DNA of 64,000 nucleotides, from the NCBI RefSeq assembly GCF_030814835.1, contig NZ_JAUSVS010000004.1, forward strand, positions 1 to 64,000. Direction: 5' to 3'. This DNA is from Caulobacter ginsengisoli (GTDB lineage: Bacteria; Pseudomonadota; Alphaproteobacteria; Caulobacterales; Caulobacteraceae). A program made the position numbers and the translations under genes. The notes below the pieces were generated by a model that did no database searches, was not told the origin of the DNA, and was given only the letters and a program-made list of their open reading frames with translations. Positions 42,326 to 52,313 of the stretch are shown here, piece by piece. Numbering within the stretch: the stretch's first letter is position 1; each line of letters begins with the position of its first letter.

Positions 42326-43547
42326 GGCCGCGCCCCAGCACCTGCGCCAGCTGACCGCCCTGCGGTTCTTCGCGGCGGCCTGGGTGGTGCTCTACGACTA
42401 CCTGCCGCTGCTGACCGGCGCCCGGCCGGCGGTGATCGACAAGGGCTATCTGGGGGTCGAGCTGTTCTTCGTGCTTTCCGGCTTCATCCTCTGCCACGTC
42501 TATCTGGCGGCCTTCGGCGAGAAGCGGGCGCGCTATGCCGACTTCCTCTGGGCCCGGCTGGCGCGGATCTATCCGGTGCATCTGGCCATTCTGATCGGCC
42601 TGGCCCTGCTGGTCCTGGCCGCCAGGCTCGCTGGCCTGGACATCGGCGGCAAGCTGGCCGTTGTCGCCTCGCTGCCCGCCCAGATCCTGCTGCTGCAGGC
42701 CTGGGGCCTGGCCCCGCACGGCGGCTGGAACCACCCCGCCTGGTCGATCTCGGCCGAGTGGTTCGCCTACCTGACCTTCCCCGCCTTCGCCTTCGTCTTC
42801 TGGCGGCTGCGCCGGCGTCCCTGGCTGGCCCTGGTCCTGACCGGGCTGGGCGGGGTGGCCGTCAATCTGGGCTTCCAGGCCCTGACCGGCGCGGCCCTGA
42901 CCCACGCCACCATCGCCTGGGGCGCCCTGCGCATCGTCCCCTGCTTCGCCCTGGGCTGCGCAGTCTGGCTGATGTGGTCGGCCGGCCTGCCCAAGGGAAG
43001 GCCGGCCGCGATCCTGCTGACCCTGGCCGCCGTCGCGGCCATCGGGCTGCTGACCGCCGTGCAGGCCCCGGACTGGACCGCCATCCTGGCCTTCGGGGCG
43101 CTGATCCTGGGGCTGGGGGCGATGGCGCGGGAGGGGTCGGCCCGGCTGACCCATCCGATCCTGGTCTATCTGGGCGAGGTCAGTTTCGCCATCTACATGG
43201 TCTGCATCCCCTGGCAGTTGCTGGTCCAGGACGGGGCCGGCCACTTGCTGGGCCTGCAGGGCGAGCGCCTGCCCTGGCCCCTGTGGCTGGTCCTGGTCGC
43301 CGGCGTCGTTCCGGCCGCCATGATCGTCCATCACCTGGTCGAGCGGCCGGCCCGCGAGATCATGCGCCGCCACGGGGTCCCGTTCCTGCGCCGGCCCGCG
43401 CCGCCAGAACAGCCCGCGCCGGAGGCCGATCCGCACCAGGTCCTGGCCGCCGAACTCTGGCGCCATACCTATGGCCGGCCCCCGACGCCGGGACTAAGTC
43501 CGGCCCTGCTGCTGCGGATCATCGCCTTCACCCGGTCCAGGCGATGA
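42318..43547 (+). CDS. Acyltransferase 3 family membrane protein
   Basis: A 409-aa integral membrane O-acyltransferase (OafA/NodX/YrhL type). N-terminal motif LTALRFFAAAWVVLYDYLPLL, then KGYLGVELFFVLSGFILCHVY, the SISAEWFAYL block and ten or so TM helices, ending in a cytosolic tail rich in Pro/Glu. The usual catalytic His in the first helix (e.g. RxxAxxxVxxxH) is not seen; the site has VLYDY. Its ATG lies inside the end of copD, tying it to the copper operon; the modified envelope glycan is unknown. Confidence 0.85.
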   Translation: MAEAAPQHLRQLTALRFFAAAWVVLYDYLPLLTGARPAVIDKGYLGVELFFVLSGFILCHVYLAAFGEKRARYADFLWARLARIYPVHLAILIGLALLVLAARLAGLDIGGKLAVVASLPAQILLLQAWGLAPHGGWNHPAWSISAEWFAYLTFPAFAFVFWRLRRRPWLALVLTGLGGVAVNLGFQALTGAALTHATIAWGALRIVPCFALGCAVWLMWSAGLPKGRPAAILLTLAAVAAIGLLTAVQAPDWTAILAFGALILGLGAMAREGSARLTHPILVYLGEVSFAIYMVCIPWQLLVQDGAGHLLGLQGERLPWPLWLVLVAGVVPAAMIVHHLVERPAREIMRRHGVPFLRRPAPPEQPAPEADPHQVLAAELWRHTYGRPPTPGLSPALLLRIIAFTRSRR

Positions 43548-43549
43548 CC

Positions 43550-43822
43550 CTAGCGCGCCCGTTCCAGCAGCTGGATCAGTTCGGCCGCCTTCTTCCGCTG
43601 CTCGCCGGCGTCGCCGGCGACAATAGCGCTCTCGATACAGTGGGCCATGTGGCCCTTGAGCAGTTCGCTCTCGACCCGGCCGAGCGCGGCCTTCACCGCC
43701 TGCAGCTGGGTCAGGACGTCGATGCAGTAGCGATCCTCCTCGACCATGCGGGCAATGCCGCGCACCTGGCCTTCGACCCGGTTCAGCCGGTTGAGGATCT
43801 GGGGTTTGTCAGGTCTGTCCAT
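43550..43822 (-). CDS. csoR: Copper-sensing repressor CsoR
   Basis: A 90-aa all-helical CsoR/RcnR/FrmR-family repressor that releases DNA on binding Cu(I). The Cys-His-Cys copper signature is exact: Cys33 (RYCIDVL), His58 and Cys62 (KGHMAHC), with the 25- and 4-residue spacings of M. tuberculosis CsoR (36, 61, 65). The N-terminal block LNRLNRVEGQVRGIARMVEE is typical. It is divergent from copA across 65 bp and has no SD, fitting a leaderless transcript. The stop is two bases from that of the acyltransferase. Confidence 0.93.
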   Translation of the reverse strand: MDRPDKPQILNRLNRVEGQVRGIARMVEEDRYCIDVLTQLQAVKAALGRVESELLKGHMAHCIESAIVAGDAGEQRKKAAELIQLLERAR

Positions 43823-43829
43823 GACCGGA

Positions 43830-43878
43830 TTTATATACCCTGCCGGGGTAATTGCAATATGCCCCCATGGGGTATATG
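43830..43878. promoter_or_regulatory. Divergent csoR/copA promoter with CsoR-type dyads
   Basis: A palindromic ATTGCAAT (43851-43858) can serve as -35 (TTGCAA) on both strands. Toward csoR, TATAAA lies at 43835-43830 after 16 bases; toward copA, TATATG lies at 43873-43878 after 15. Each spacer holds a dyad: TACCC-TGCCG-GGGTA (43836-43850) and CCCCATGGGG (43863-43872). CsoR bound to these would block both promoters. Predicted start sites fall at or within a few bases of the two ATG codons. Confidence 0.65.
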
Positions 43879-43887
43879 TGAGACCGC

Positions 43888-46068
43888 ATGAGCCACGATC
43901 ACGCCTGCCATCATCACGACCATGATCAGTCCCTCGCAACGGCCGCCGACGCACCGCCGGGGACGATCTACACCTGCCCGATGCACCCGCAGATCCGCCG
44001 GACCGAGCCGGGGGCCTGTCCGATCTGCGGCATGGCGCTGGAGCCCGAGACGCCCAGCCTCGACGACGGGCCCAGCCACGAGCTGATCGACATGACCCGG
44101 CGGTTCTGGATCGGCCTGGCGCTGTCCGTGCCGCTGCTGGTCATCGACATGGGCGGTCACATCTTCGGGCTGACCATGCCCTGGCCCCATGCCGCCACCG
44201 CCTGGATCGAGCTCGCCCTGGCGACGCCGGCGGTGCTCTGGGCCGGCTGGCCCTTCTTCCAGCGCGGCTGGGCCTCGGTCGTGAGCCGCAACCTCAACAT
44301 GTTCAGCCTGATCGCCCTGGGGACGGGCACGGCCTATCTCTATTCTCTGGTCGCCACCCTGGCGCCCGACGCCCTGCCGGCGACCTTCCGTGACGCGGAA
44401 GGCATGCCGCCGGTCTATTTCGAGGCGGCGGCGGTGATCACCGTACTGGTGCTGCTGGGCCAGGTGCTGGAGCTGCGGGCCCGCGAGCAGACCGGCGGGG
44501 CCATCCGCGCCCTGCTCGACCTGGCCCCCCGGACCGCCCGCCGTGTCGCGGAGGACGGGACAGAGGCCGAGATCGGCATCGACGAGATCGCGCTGGGCGA
44601 CCGGCTGCGGGTGCGGCCCGGAGAGAAGATCCCGGTCGACGGCGAAGTCCTCGAAGGCCGCAGCCATGTCGACGAATCCATGGTCACCGGCGAATCCATG
44701 CCTGTGCTCAAGGCGGCGGGCGCCCAGGTGGTCGGCGGGGCGATCAACCAGACCGGCGCCTTCCTGATGCGCGCCGACCGCATCGGCCGCGACACCCTGC
44801 TTTCCCGCATCGTGCAGATGGTCGCCGACGCCCAGCGCTCCCGCGCCCCCATCCAGCGGCTGGCCGACACCGTCTCGGGCTGGTTCGTGCCGGCGGTGAT
44901 CCTGGCGGCCGTCGTCGCGGCGGTGGTGTGGGCCGTGGCCGGGCCCGAGCCGCGCCTGGCCAACGCCCTGGTGGCGGCGGTCTCGGTGCTGATCATCGCC
45001 TGTCCCTGCGCCCTGGGCCTGGCCACCCCGATGTCGATCATGGTCGGGGTCGGGCGCGGGGCCCGGGCCGGGGTGCTGGTCAAGAACGCCGAGGCCCTGG
45101 AGCGGCTGGAAAAGGTCGACGTGCTGGTGGTCGACAAGACCGGGACCCTGACCGAGGGCAGGCCAGCGGTCACCGGCCTCAAGGCGGTCGGGGTTTCCGA
45201 GGACGACCTGCTGCGGTGGGCGGCCAGTCTTGAGCGCAGCAGCGAGCATCCGCTGGCCAGCGCCATCGTTGCGGCGGCCGAGGCCAAGGGCCTGACCGTG
45301 GTCGAGCCCACGGAGTTCGACAGTCCGGTCGGCAAGGGCGTCACGGGCCTGGTGGAGGGCCGCCGTCTGGTCATCGGCGCGGGCCGCTATCTGGACGAAT
45401 TGAAGATCGACGCCTCGGCCCTGGCCGACGACGCCGAGGCGTTGCGGCGCGAAGGCGCAACCGTCGTCTTTGTCGTCGTCGACGGCCAGGCGGCCGGCCT
45501 GATCGCCATCACCGACCCGGTCAAGGCCACCACCCCCGCCGCCATCGCGGCGCTGAAGGCCGAGGGCGTGCGGCTGGTCATGCTGACCGGCGACAACCGG
45601 GTCACCGCCGAGGCGGTCGCCCGGCGACTGGGCATCGAGGAGGTCGAGGCCGATGTGCTGCCGGACCGCAAGGCCGACGTGGTCAAGCGCCTGCGGGCGG
45701 AAGGCCGGGTAGTGGCCATGGCCGGCGACGGGGTCAACGACGCCCCGGCCCTGGCGGCGGCCGATGTCGGCATCGCCATGGGGGCGGGGACCGATGTCGC
45801 CATCGAGAGCGCCGGGGTGACCTTGCTGCGCGGCGACCTGACCGCCATCGTCGCGGCCCGGCGGCTGTCGCGCCAGGTGATGGGCAATATCCGCCAGAAC
45901 CTGGTCTTCGCCTTCGTCTACAACGCCGCCGGGGTGCCGATCGCCGCGGGCCTGCTCTATCCCGCCTTCCACCTCCTGCTCTCGCCGGCCCTGGCGGCGG
46001 GGGCCATGGCCCTGTCCTCGTTCAGCGTCATCGCCAACGCCCTGCGGCTGCGCACCGCGCGTCTCTGA
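43888..46068 (+). CDS. copA: Copper-exporting P1B-type ATPase CopA
   Basis: A 726-aa heavy-metal ATPase pumping Cu(I) from cytoplasm to periplasm. The N-terminus is His-rich ([12 protein letters not shown]) followed by a TCPMHP...CPICGMAL heavy-metal-binding domain rather than a classical CxxC HMA domain. The TM metal site is Cys372-Pro-Cys374 ([11 protein letters not shown]), the phosphorylated Asp416 is in DKTGTLTEG, and the hinge motif is [16 protein letters not shown]. It is controlled by the divergent CsoR promoter and has almost no 5' leader. Confidence 0.95.
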   Translation: MSHDHACHHHDHDQSLATAADAPPGTIYTCPMHPQIRRTEPGACPICGMALEPETPSLDDGPSHELIDMTRRFWIGLALSVPLLVIDMGGHIFGLTMPWPHAATAWIELALATPAVLWAGWPFFQRGWASVVSRNLNMFSLIALGTGTAYLYSLVATLAPDALPATFRDAEGMPPVYFEAAAVITVLVLLGQVLELRAREQTGGAIRALLDLAPRTARRVAEDGTEAEIGIDEIALGDRLRVRPGEKIPVDGEVLEGRSHVDESMVTGESMPVLKAAGAQVVGGAINQTGAFLMRADRIGRDTLLSRIVQMVADAQRSRAPIQRLADTVSGWFVPAVILAAVVAAVVWAVAGPEPRLANALVAAVSVLIIACPCALGLATPMSIMVGVGRGARAGVLVKNAEALERLEKVDVLVVDKTGTLTEGRPAVTGLKAVGVSEDDLLRWAASLERSSEHPLASAIVAAAEAKGLTVVEPTEFDSPVGKGVTGLVEGRRLVIGAGRYLDELKIDASALADDAEALRREGATVVFVVVDGQAAGLIAITDPVKATTPAAIAALKAEGVRLVMLTGDNRVTAEAVARRLGIEEVEADVLPDRKADVVKRLRAEGRVVAMAGDGVNDAPALAAADVGIAMGAGTDVAIESAGVTLLRGDLTAIVAARRLSRQVMGNIRQNLVFAFVYNAAGVPIAAGLLYPAFHLLLSPALAAGAMALSSFSVIANALRLRTARL

Positions 46069-46136
46069 CAGCGCTGTGAGGAAATCGGAGGGCCCGCGGG
46101 ACTGGACCGGACGGGTGGGCGCCCTATGGTTTGCTC

Positions 46137-47495
46137 ATGAGCGAGGTCAGCGATTTTCTGGGCGCCCCCCTTTACGATCCGGGGCCTGAGGCGCTGGCGG
46201 CCATCGACGACTTCATCGGCGGCTTTCTGACCTACCAGACCAGAGCCACCCGCATCATCGCCGCCGCCGAAGCCCATCCGCAAAGCTGCCTGACCAACGC
46301 CTATGCCGGCGTCCTCTGGATGCTGCTGGAGTCGCCCCAGGCCCCCGCCAAGGCCGCCCCCTATCGCGACCGCGCCCTGGCCGCGGCGCCGACCGCCCAT
46401 CCGCGCGAGGCCCAGGCGGCGGCCTTCCTCGACGCCTGGGCGCGGGGCGATCTGGCCGAGGCCGAGCGGCTGAGCGAGGAGGCGCTGCACCACTGGCCCC
46501 GCGACCTGGCCATGCTCAAGCTGAACCAGTACCTGACCTTCAACCGCGGCGACTTCCCGGCCATGCTGCGCATCGCCCTGAAGGGCCTGGAGAGCGCCGC
46601 CGACGTGCCGCAGATGCACGGCATGGCCGCCTTCGGCTACGAGCAGTGCCACCTGCTGGCCGAGGCAGAAGCCGCCGCCCGCCGGGCCCTCGAACTGGAG
46701 CCCAACGAGCCCTGGGCCCAGCACGCCCTGGCGCACGTCATGCTCACCCAGGGCCGCATCGACGAGGGCGAGGCCTTCATGCGGGCCGCCTCGCCGGGCT
46801 GGGCTGAGCTCAACAGCTTCATGCTGACCCACAACTGGTGGCATTTGGCGCTGTTCCTGATCAGCCAGGGCCGGCTGGATGAGGCGCTGGCGGTCTATGA
46901 CCAGCATTGCTGGGACGCCGCCAAGGACTACAGCCAGGACCAGATCGGGGCGGTGTCGCTGCTGGCCCGGCTGGAGTTCGCCGGCTGCGATGTCGGCGAC
47001 CGCTGGGCTGAGGTCGGCGAGTATCTGAAGGCGCGCGGCTGCGACACCGTCTCGCCCTTCCTCAGCCTGCAATACCTCTATGGCCTGATCCGCACCGGCC
47101 AGCCCGAGGCCGGACCGCTGCTGGCGGCCATCCGCGCCGAGACGGCCCCCGTCTGGCGCGAGGTGGCGCTGCCGGCGGCCGAGGCCATCAGCGCCTACCT
47201 GACCGGTGACGACGCCGGCGCCATCGCGGGCCTGGAGCGAGCCCTGCCGCGCCTCTTCGAGATCGGCGGCAGCCATGCCCAGCGGGACCTCTTCGAGCAG
47301 ATCCACCTGGCCGCCCTGCTGCGCTTGGGCCGCTGGACCGCCGCCCAGCAGGCGCTCGAACAACGCCGCGGCTTCGATCCTGACGGGGTCCCCCTGAACC
47401 GCGACCTGGCCCGCGTCTATGCGGCTCTGGGCCTGCCGGTCCAGGCGCGCGAGGCCGCGGCCCGGGCCCGCCGCACTCTGGAGAACCACGCTTGA
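46137..47495 (+). CDS. TPR protein, TTC38-like
   Basis: A 452-aa soluble helical-repeat protein. Repeats are visible around AEAAARRALELEPNEPWAQ, HALAHVMLTQGRIDEGEAFM and LALFLISQGRLDEALAVYD; the pattern HNWWHLALF after a Trp-rich linker is like the TTC38 family. It has no signal peptide. The start is the ATG at 46137 (a TTG two codons earlier is possible). The stop overlaps the TTG start of the M20 peptidase, so it belongs to the peptide-uptake operon. Its molecular role is unknown. Confidence 0.82.
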   Translation: MSEVSDFLGAPLYDPGPEALAAIDDFIGGFLTYQTRATRIIAAAEAHPQSCLTNAYAGVLWMLLESPQAPAKAAPYRDRALAAAPTAHPREAQAAAFLDAWARGDLAEAERLSEEALHHWPRDLAMLKLNQYLTFNRGDFPAMLRIALKGLESAADVPQMHGMAAFGYEQCHLLAEAEAAARRALELEPNEPWAQHALAHVMLTQGRIDEGEAFMRAASPGWAELNSFMLTHNWWHLALFLISQGRLDEALAVYDQHCWDAAKDYSQDQIGAVSLLARLEFAGCDVGDRWAEVGEYLKARGCDTVSPFLSLQYLYGLIRTGQPEAGPLLAAIRAETAPVWREVALPAAEAISAYLTGDDAGAIAGLERALPRLFEIGGSHAQRDLFEQIHLAALLRLGRWTAAQQALEQRRGFDPDGVPLNRDLARVYAALGLPVQAREAAARARRTLENHA

Positions 47496-48778
47496 GCACG
47501 CACCCCAACGAGGCCGCGCTGCTCGCCATGATCACCGGCCGGGCCGATGAGCTGGCCGAGATCACCCGCGACCTGATCCGCTTTCCGACCATCAACCCGC
47601 CCGGCGACGCCTATCGGCCGTGTGCGGAGTATCTCGGCGAGCGGCTAAGGAAGCGCGGCTTCGATGTGCAATACATCCGGGCCGAGGGCGCGCCGGGCGA
47701 CACCGACAGCCACCCCCGCATCAACGTCATCGCCCGCTATGAGGGCGGCCCCGGCCCCTGTGTCCACTTCAACAGCCATATCGACGTGGTCGAGGCCGGC
47801 GAGGGCTGGACCCTGCCGCCGTTCGAGGGGGTGATCCGCGACGGCAAAGTCTACGGACGCGGCGCCTGCGACATGAAGGGCGGCCTCGCCGCCTCGGTCG
47901 TGGCGGTCGAGGCGCTGCTGGACGCCGGGGTCCCGATCCCCGGCAAGCTGGAAATCTCCGGCACCGCCGACGAGGAGTCCGGCGGCTATGGCGGCGTGGC
48001 CTGGCTGGCCGAGCGCGGCTGGTTCTCCAGGCCCCGGGTCGACCACGTCATCATCCCCGAACCCCTCAACGTCGACCGCGTCTGCATCGGCCATCGCGGG
48101 GTCTGGTGGGGCGAGATCGAGACCCTGGGCCGCATCGCTCATGGCTCCATGCCCTTCCTGGGCGACAGCGCCATCCGCCACATGGGGGCGGTGGTCGAGG
48201 CCTTCGAGGAGCGGCTCTATCCCCGCCTCGCCGATCATACGACCGTCATGCCCGTCGTCCCCGACGGCGCCCGCACCCCGACCCTGAACATCAACAGCGT
48301 CCACGGCGGCCAGGCCGAGCCGCAGGAGGGCCGGCTGCCCTCGCCGGTCGTCGCGGACAGCTGCCGGATGGTCTTCGATCGCCGCCTGCTGATCGAGGAG
48401 GACCTCGAGGCGGTGAAGGGCGAGATGCGGGCGTTGCTCGACAGTCTGTCCCAGACCCGGTCGGGCTTCCGCTATCACCTGCGCGATCTCTTCGAGGTGC
48501 GTCCCAGCATGACCGAGCCGGACCGCCCGGTCGTCACCCAGACCGCGAGGGCCGTGCAACAGGTGCTGGGCCGCCCCGCCGCCCTGGTCTGCTCGCCCGG
48601 CACCTACGACCAGAAACATGTCGACCGCATCGGCAAGCTGCGCGACTGCATCGCCTATGGGCCGGGGATTTTGGACCTGGCGCACCAGCCGGACGAGTAT
48701 GTCGAGATCGAAGCCATGGTGCAGTCGGCGCAGGTCATGGCGCTGAGCGCCTGGGCGTTGATGAGTGGCGGCAAGTGA
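47492..48778 (+). CDS. M20-family metallopeptidase (ArgE/DapE type)
   Basis: A 428-aa zinc amidohydrolase of the acetylornithine deacetylase / succinyl-diaminopimelate desuccinylase group. Metal-binding motifs: HFNSHIDVVEAGEGW, GRGACDMKGGLAA and GTADEESGGYGG (catalytic/ligand Glu-Glu). A dimerisation domain sits in the middle. TTG start overlapping the previous stop. Because an oligopeptide-type ABC importer follows, it more likely cleaves an imported acylated amino acid or dipeptide than acts in arginine or lysine synthesis. Confidence 0.87.
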   Translation: MSTHPNEAALLAMITGRADELAEITRDLIRFPTINPPGDAYRPCAEYLGERLRKRGFDVQYIRAEGAPGDTDSHPRINVIARYEGGPGPCVHFNSHIDVVEAGEGWTLPPFEGVIRDGKVYGRGACDMKGGLAASVVAVEALLDAGVPIPGKLEISGTADEESGGYGGVAWLAERGWFSRPRVDHVIIPEPLNVDRVCIGHRGVWWGEIETLGRIAHGSMPFLGDSAIRHMGAVVEAFEERLYPRLADHTTVMPVVPDGARTPTLNINSVHGGQAEPQEGRLPSPVVADSCRMVFDRRLLIEEDLEAVKGEMRALLDSLSQTRSGFRYHLRDLFEVRPSMTEPDRPVVTQTARAVQQVLGRPAALVCSPGTYDQKHVDRIGKLRDCIAYGPGILDLAHQPDEYVEIEAMVQSAQVMALSAWALMSGGK

Positions 48779-48793
48779 AGTCCATCCTGAAAT

Positions 48794-48972
48794 TCCTCCC
48801 CCGGAGGGGGAGGGGGACCGCCGCGAAGCGGTGGTGGAGGGGGGCGGCCACTACATCCACCTCTGTCGAGAAAATCTCGGCTGATCCGGCGCGTTCCACC
48901 CTGACGCCTGGATGTAGGCTCAAACCCCCTCCACCATGCTTCGCATGGTCCCCCTCCCCCTCCGGGGGAGGA
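48794..48972. repeat. Palindromic repeat family A, copy 2
   Basis: A 179-bp element in the same orientation as 91-264. Its terminal inverted repeats of about 26 bp (48794-48819 and 48947-48972) share TCCTCCCCCGGAGGGGGAGG. Inner hairpins are CCGC-GAA-GCGG on the left and ACCATGC-TTC-GCATGGT on the right; the left stem differs from copy 1 (CGCC-GAA-GGCG) by changes that keep pairing. Its right edge, GGGGGAGGA, directly abuts the fused importer gene. Confidence 0.85.
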
Positions 48973-51494
48973 TTGGCTCTGTTGGCCGCACTGCTTCTGA
49001 TTTTTGCAGGCCACGCCGCCGCCCAGCCCCCGCCCACAACCCTGCGCCTGGGCATGCAGCTGGAGCCCCCCAACCTCGACCCCACCGCCGGCGCCGCCGC
49101 CGCCATCGACGAGGCCGTGACCGGCAATGTCTTCGAGAGCCTGGTCCGCATCGGCCGCGACGGCCAGGTCGCCCCGGCGCTGGCCGAGTCCTGGGAGATC
49201 TCTCCCGACGGCCTGATCTACCTCTTCCACCTGCGCCGGAACGTCCGCTTCCACGACGGCGCCCCGTTCGACGCCTCGGTGGTCAAGTTTTCCCTCGACC
49301 GCGCCCGCGCCGAAAACTCCGCCAACGCCCAGAAGGCCTATTTCGACCCCATCGACCGGGTCGAAATCCTCGATCCCCTGACCGTCCGCCTGGTCCTCAA
49401 GCGCCCGTCCAGTTCGCTGATCTACGTCCTGGCCTGGGGCGATGCGGCCATGGTCTCACCGGCCAGCGTGGCGCACGACGACACCAATCCCATCGGCACG
49501 GGACCCTTCAGGTTCGCCGGCTGGCGGCGCGGCGAATCCATCACCCTGGAGGCCAACCCGGCCTACTGGGGCGCCAAGCCGCGCACTCAGCGCATCGTCC
49601 TGAAATTCATCGCCGATCCCACCGCCGCCTTCGCCGCCATCCGGGCCGGCGACCTGGACGCCTATCCCGGTTTCCCAGCTCCGGAGAACCTGCCTGAACT
49701 GGCCAAGGACCCGCGCTTTCGCGTCGTAGTCGGCTCGACCGAGGGCGAGACCATCCTGGCCCTGAACAACGCCCGCCCGCCATTCAACGACATCCGGGTG
49801 CGCCGGGCCCTGGCCTACGCCATCGACCGCAAGGCCATCATCGACGGGGCCATGTTCGGCTATGGCCAGCCGATCGGCAGCCATTATCCGCCGCAGAACC
49901 CCGGCTATGTCGACCTGACCGGCCGCTATCCGCATGACGTCGCCAAGGCCAAGGCGCTGCTCGCCGAGGCCGGCTACGCCAGCGGCCTGGACGTCACCCT
50001 GAAACTGCCGCCCCCCAGCTACGCCCGCCGTTCTGGCGAGATCATTGCGGCGCAACTGGCCGCCGCCGGGGTGCGGGTCAGAATCGAAAACCTGGAATGG
50101 GCCCAGTGGCTGGACCAGGTGCTGAAGAACCATAGCTTCGACATGACCATCGTCTCCCACACCGAGCCGATGGACTACGACATCTATGGCCGAGACTATT
50201 ATTTCGGCTACCGCAGCGCCGATTTCGACGCCCTGCTGAAGCGTCTTGACGCCGCCGTCCTGCCCACTGAGCGCAACGCCATCCTCGGCGATATCCAGCG
50301 CAAGCTGGCCGAGGACAGCCCCAATGTCTTCCTGTTCGAACTGCCCAAGCTTGGCGTCTATGACGCCCGGCTGCGTGGCTACTGGGTCGATGCGCCGGTG
50401 CAGGCCAGCGAGGCCGTCGACCTCTATTTCGAGGGGGCCGGCGCGGCGGCTGGTCCGGCGGCTGCCCAGGCCAAGGCTGGCGGTTTCTGGGGCTGGCTGG
50501 CCCTGGCCGGGCTCGGCGCCCTGGTTGTCGCCGGGGTCTGGAAGCTGGGCGCCCGCTATGTCGCCGGCCGGGCGGTGGCGCTGGGCCTGACCTTCCTGGC
50601 GGCCACGATTATCGTCTTCCTGTTGATCCAGATCCTGCCGGGCGACCCGGCCGCCTACATGATGGGCCTCAACGCCAATCCCCAGGCGGTGGCGGCCCTG
50701 CGCAGCCAGATGGGTCTGGATCAACCGGCGACGGCCCGTTACCTCGCCTGGCTGGTCGGCATGCTGCATGGCGACCTGGGGACCAGCTACACCTACCACG
50801 TGCCCGTGGCGGGCCTGATCGGCGAGCGGCTGCAGGTCTCCCTGGCCCTGGCCCTGATCGCCATGGCGCTATCCATCGCCGTCGCCCTGCCCATCGGCAT
50901 CCTGGCCGCGGCCCGGCGCGGCAAGGCCTCCGATGTCGTCAGCATGGGCTTGGCCCAGATCGGCGTCGCCCTGCCCAACTTCTGGTTCGCCATGCTGCTG
51001 GTGCTGGTCTTCTCGGTCGGCCTGCGCTGGCTGCCGTCCGGCGGCTTCCCCGGCTGGGACGCCGGCCTGGTCCCTGGCCTCAGGGCCCTGGTCCTGCCGG
51101 CCATAGCCCTCGCCCTGCCGCAGGCGGCCATCCTGGCTCGCGTGCTGCGCTCGGCCCTGATCGAGACCCTGGGCGAGGACTATGTCCGCACCGCCCGCGC
51201 CAAGGGCCTGTCGCCCACCCAGGCCCTCGTCCGCCACGCCCTGCGCAACGCGATGATCCCCGCACTGACGATCCTGGGCCTGCAGTTCCCCTTCCTGCTG
51301 GCTGGCAGCGTCATCGTCGAGAACGTCTTCTTCCTGCCGGGCCTGGGCCGGCTGGTCTTTCAGGCCATCACCCAGCGCGACCTGATCGTCGTGCAGGGCG
51401 TGGTCATCCTGCTGGTCTTCCTGGTCGTCGCCGTCACCTTCCTGATTGACCTCGGCTACGCGGCCATCGACCCGCGCCTGCGGACGAGGCGCTC

Positions 51495-51498
<4 letters not shown>
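48973..51498 (+). CDS. Fused solute-binding protein and permease of a peptide-type ABC importer
   Basis: About 841 aa in one open frame. Residues ~1-20 form a hydrophobic leader (LALLAALLLIFAGHAAAQ); ~22-490 are a complete family 5 binding protein (LRLGMQLEPPNLDPT, FHLRRNVRFHDGAPF, YAIDRKAIIDGAMFGYGQP). A linker TM (GWLALAGLGALVVAGVWKLG, ~499-518) leads to a DppB-type permease: ILPGDPAAYMM, YVRTARAKGLSPTQALVRHA (EAA loop) and NAMIPALTILGLQFPFLLAGS. No ATG is near the start; TTG 48973 or 48982 is proposed, using GGAGG from repeat A as SD. It overlaps the next permease by ATGA. Normally these are two proteins. Confidence 0.85.

Positions 51499-52309
<811 letters not shown>

Positions 52310-52313
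<4 letters not shown>

Noticed and set aside
48106..48972. Extension of the fused importer frame upstream through the repeat and into the M20 gene
   Set aside because: This part is the shifted frame of the M20 peptidase and of the repeat; it has no transporter sequence and lacks a signal peptide.
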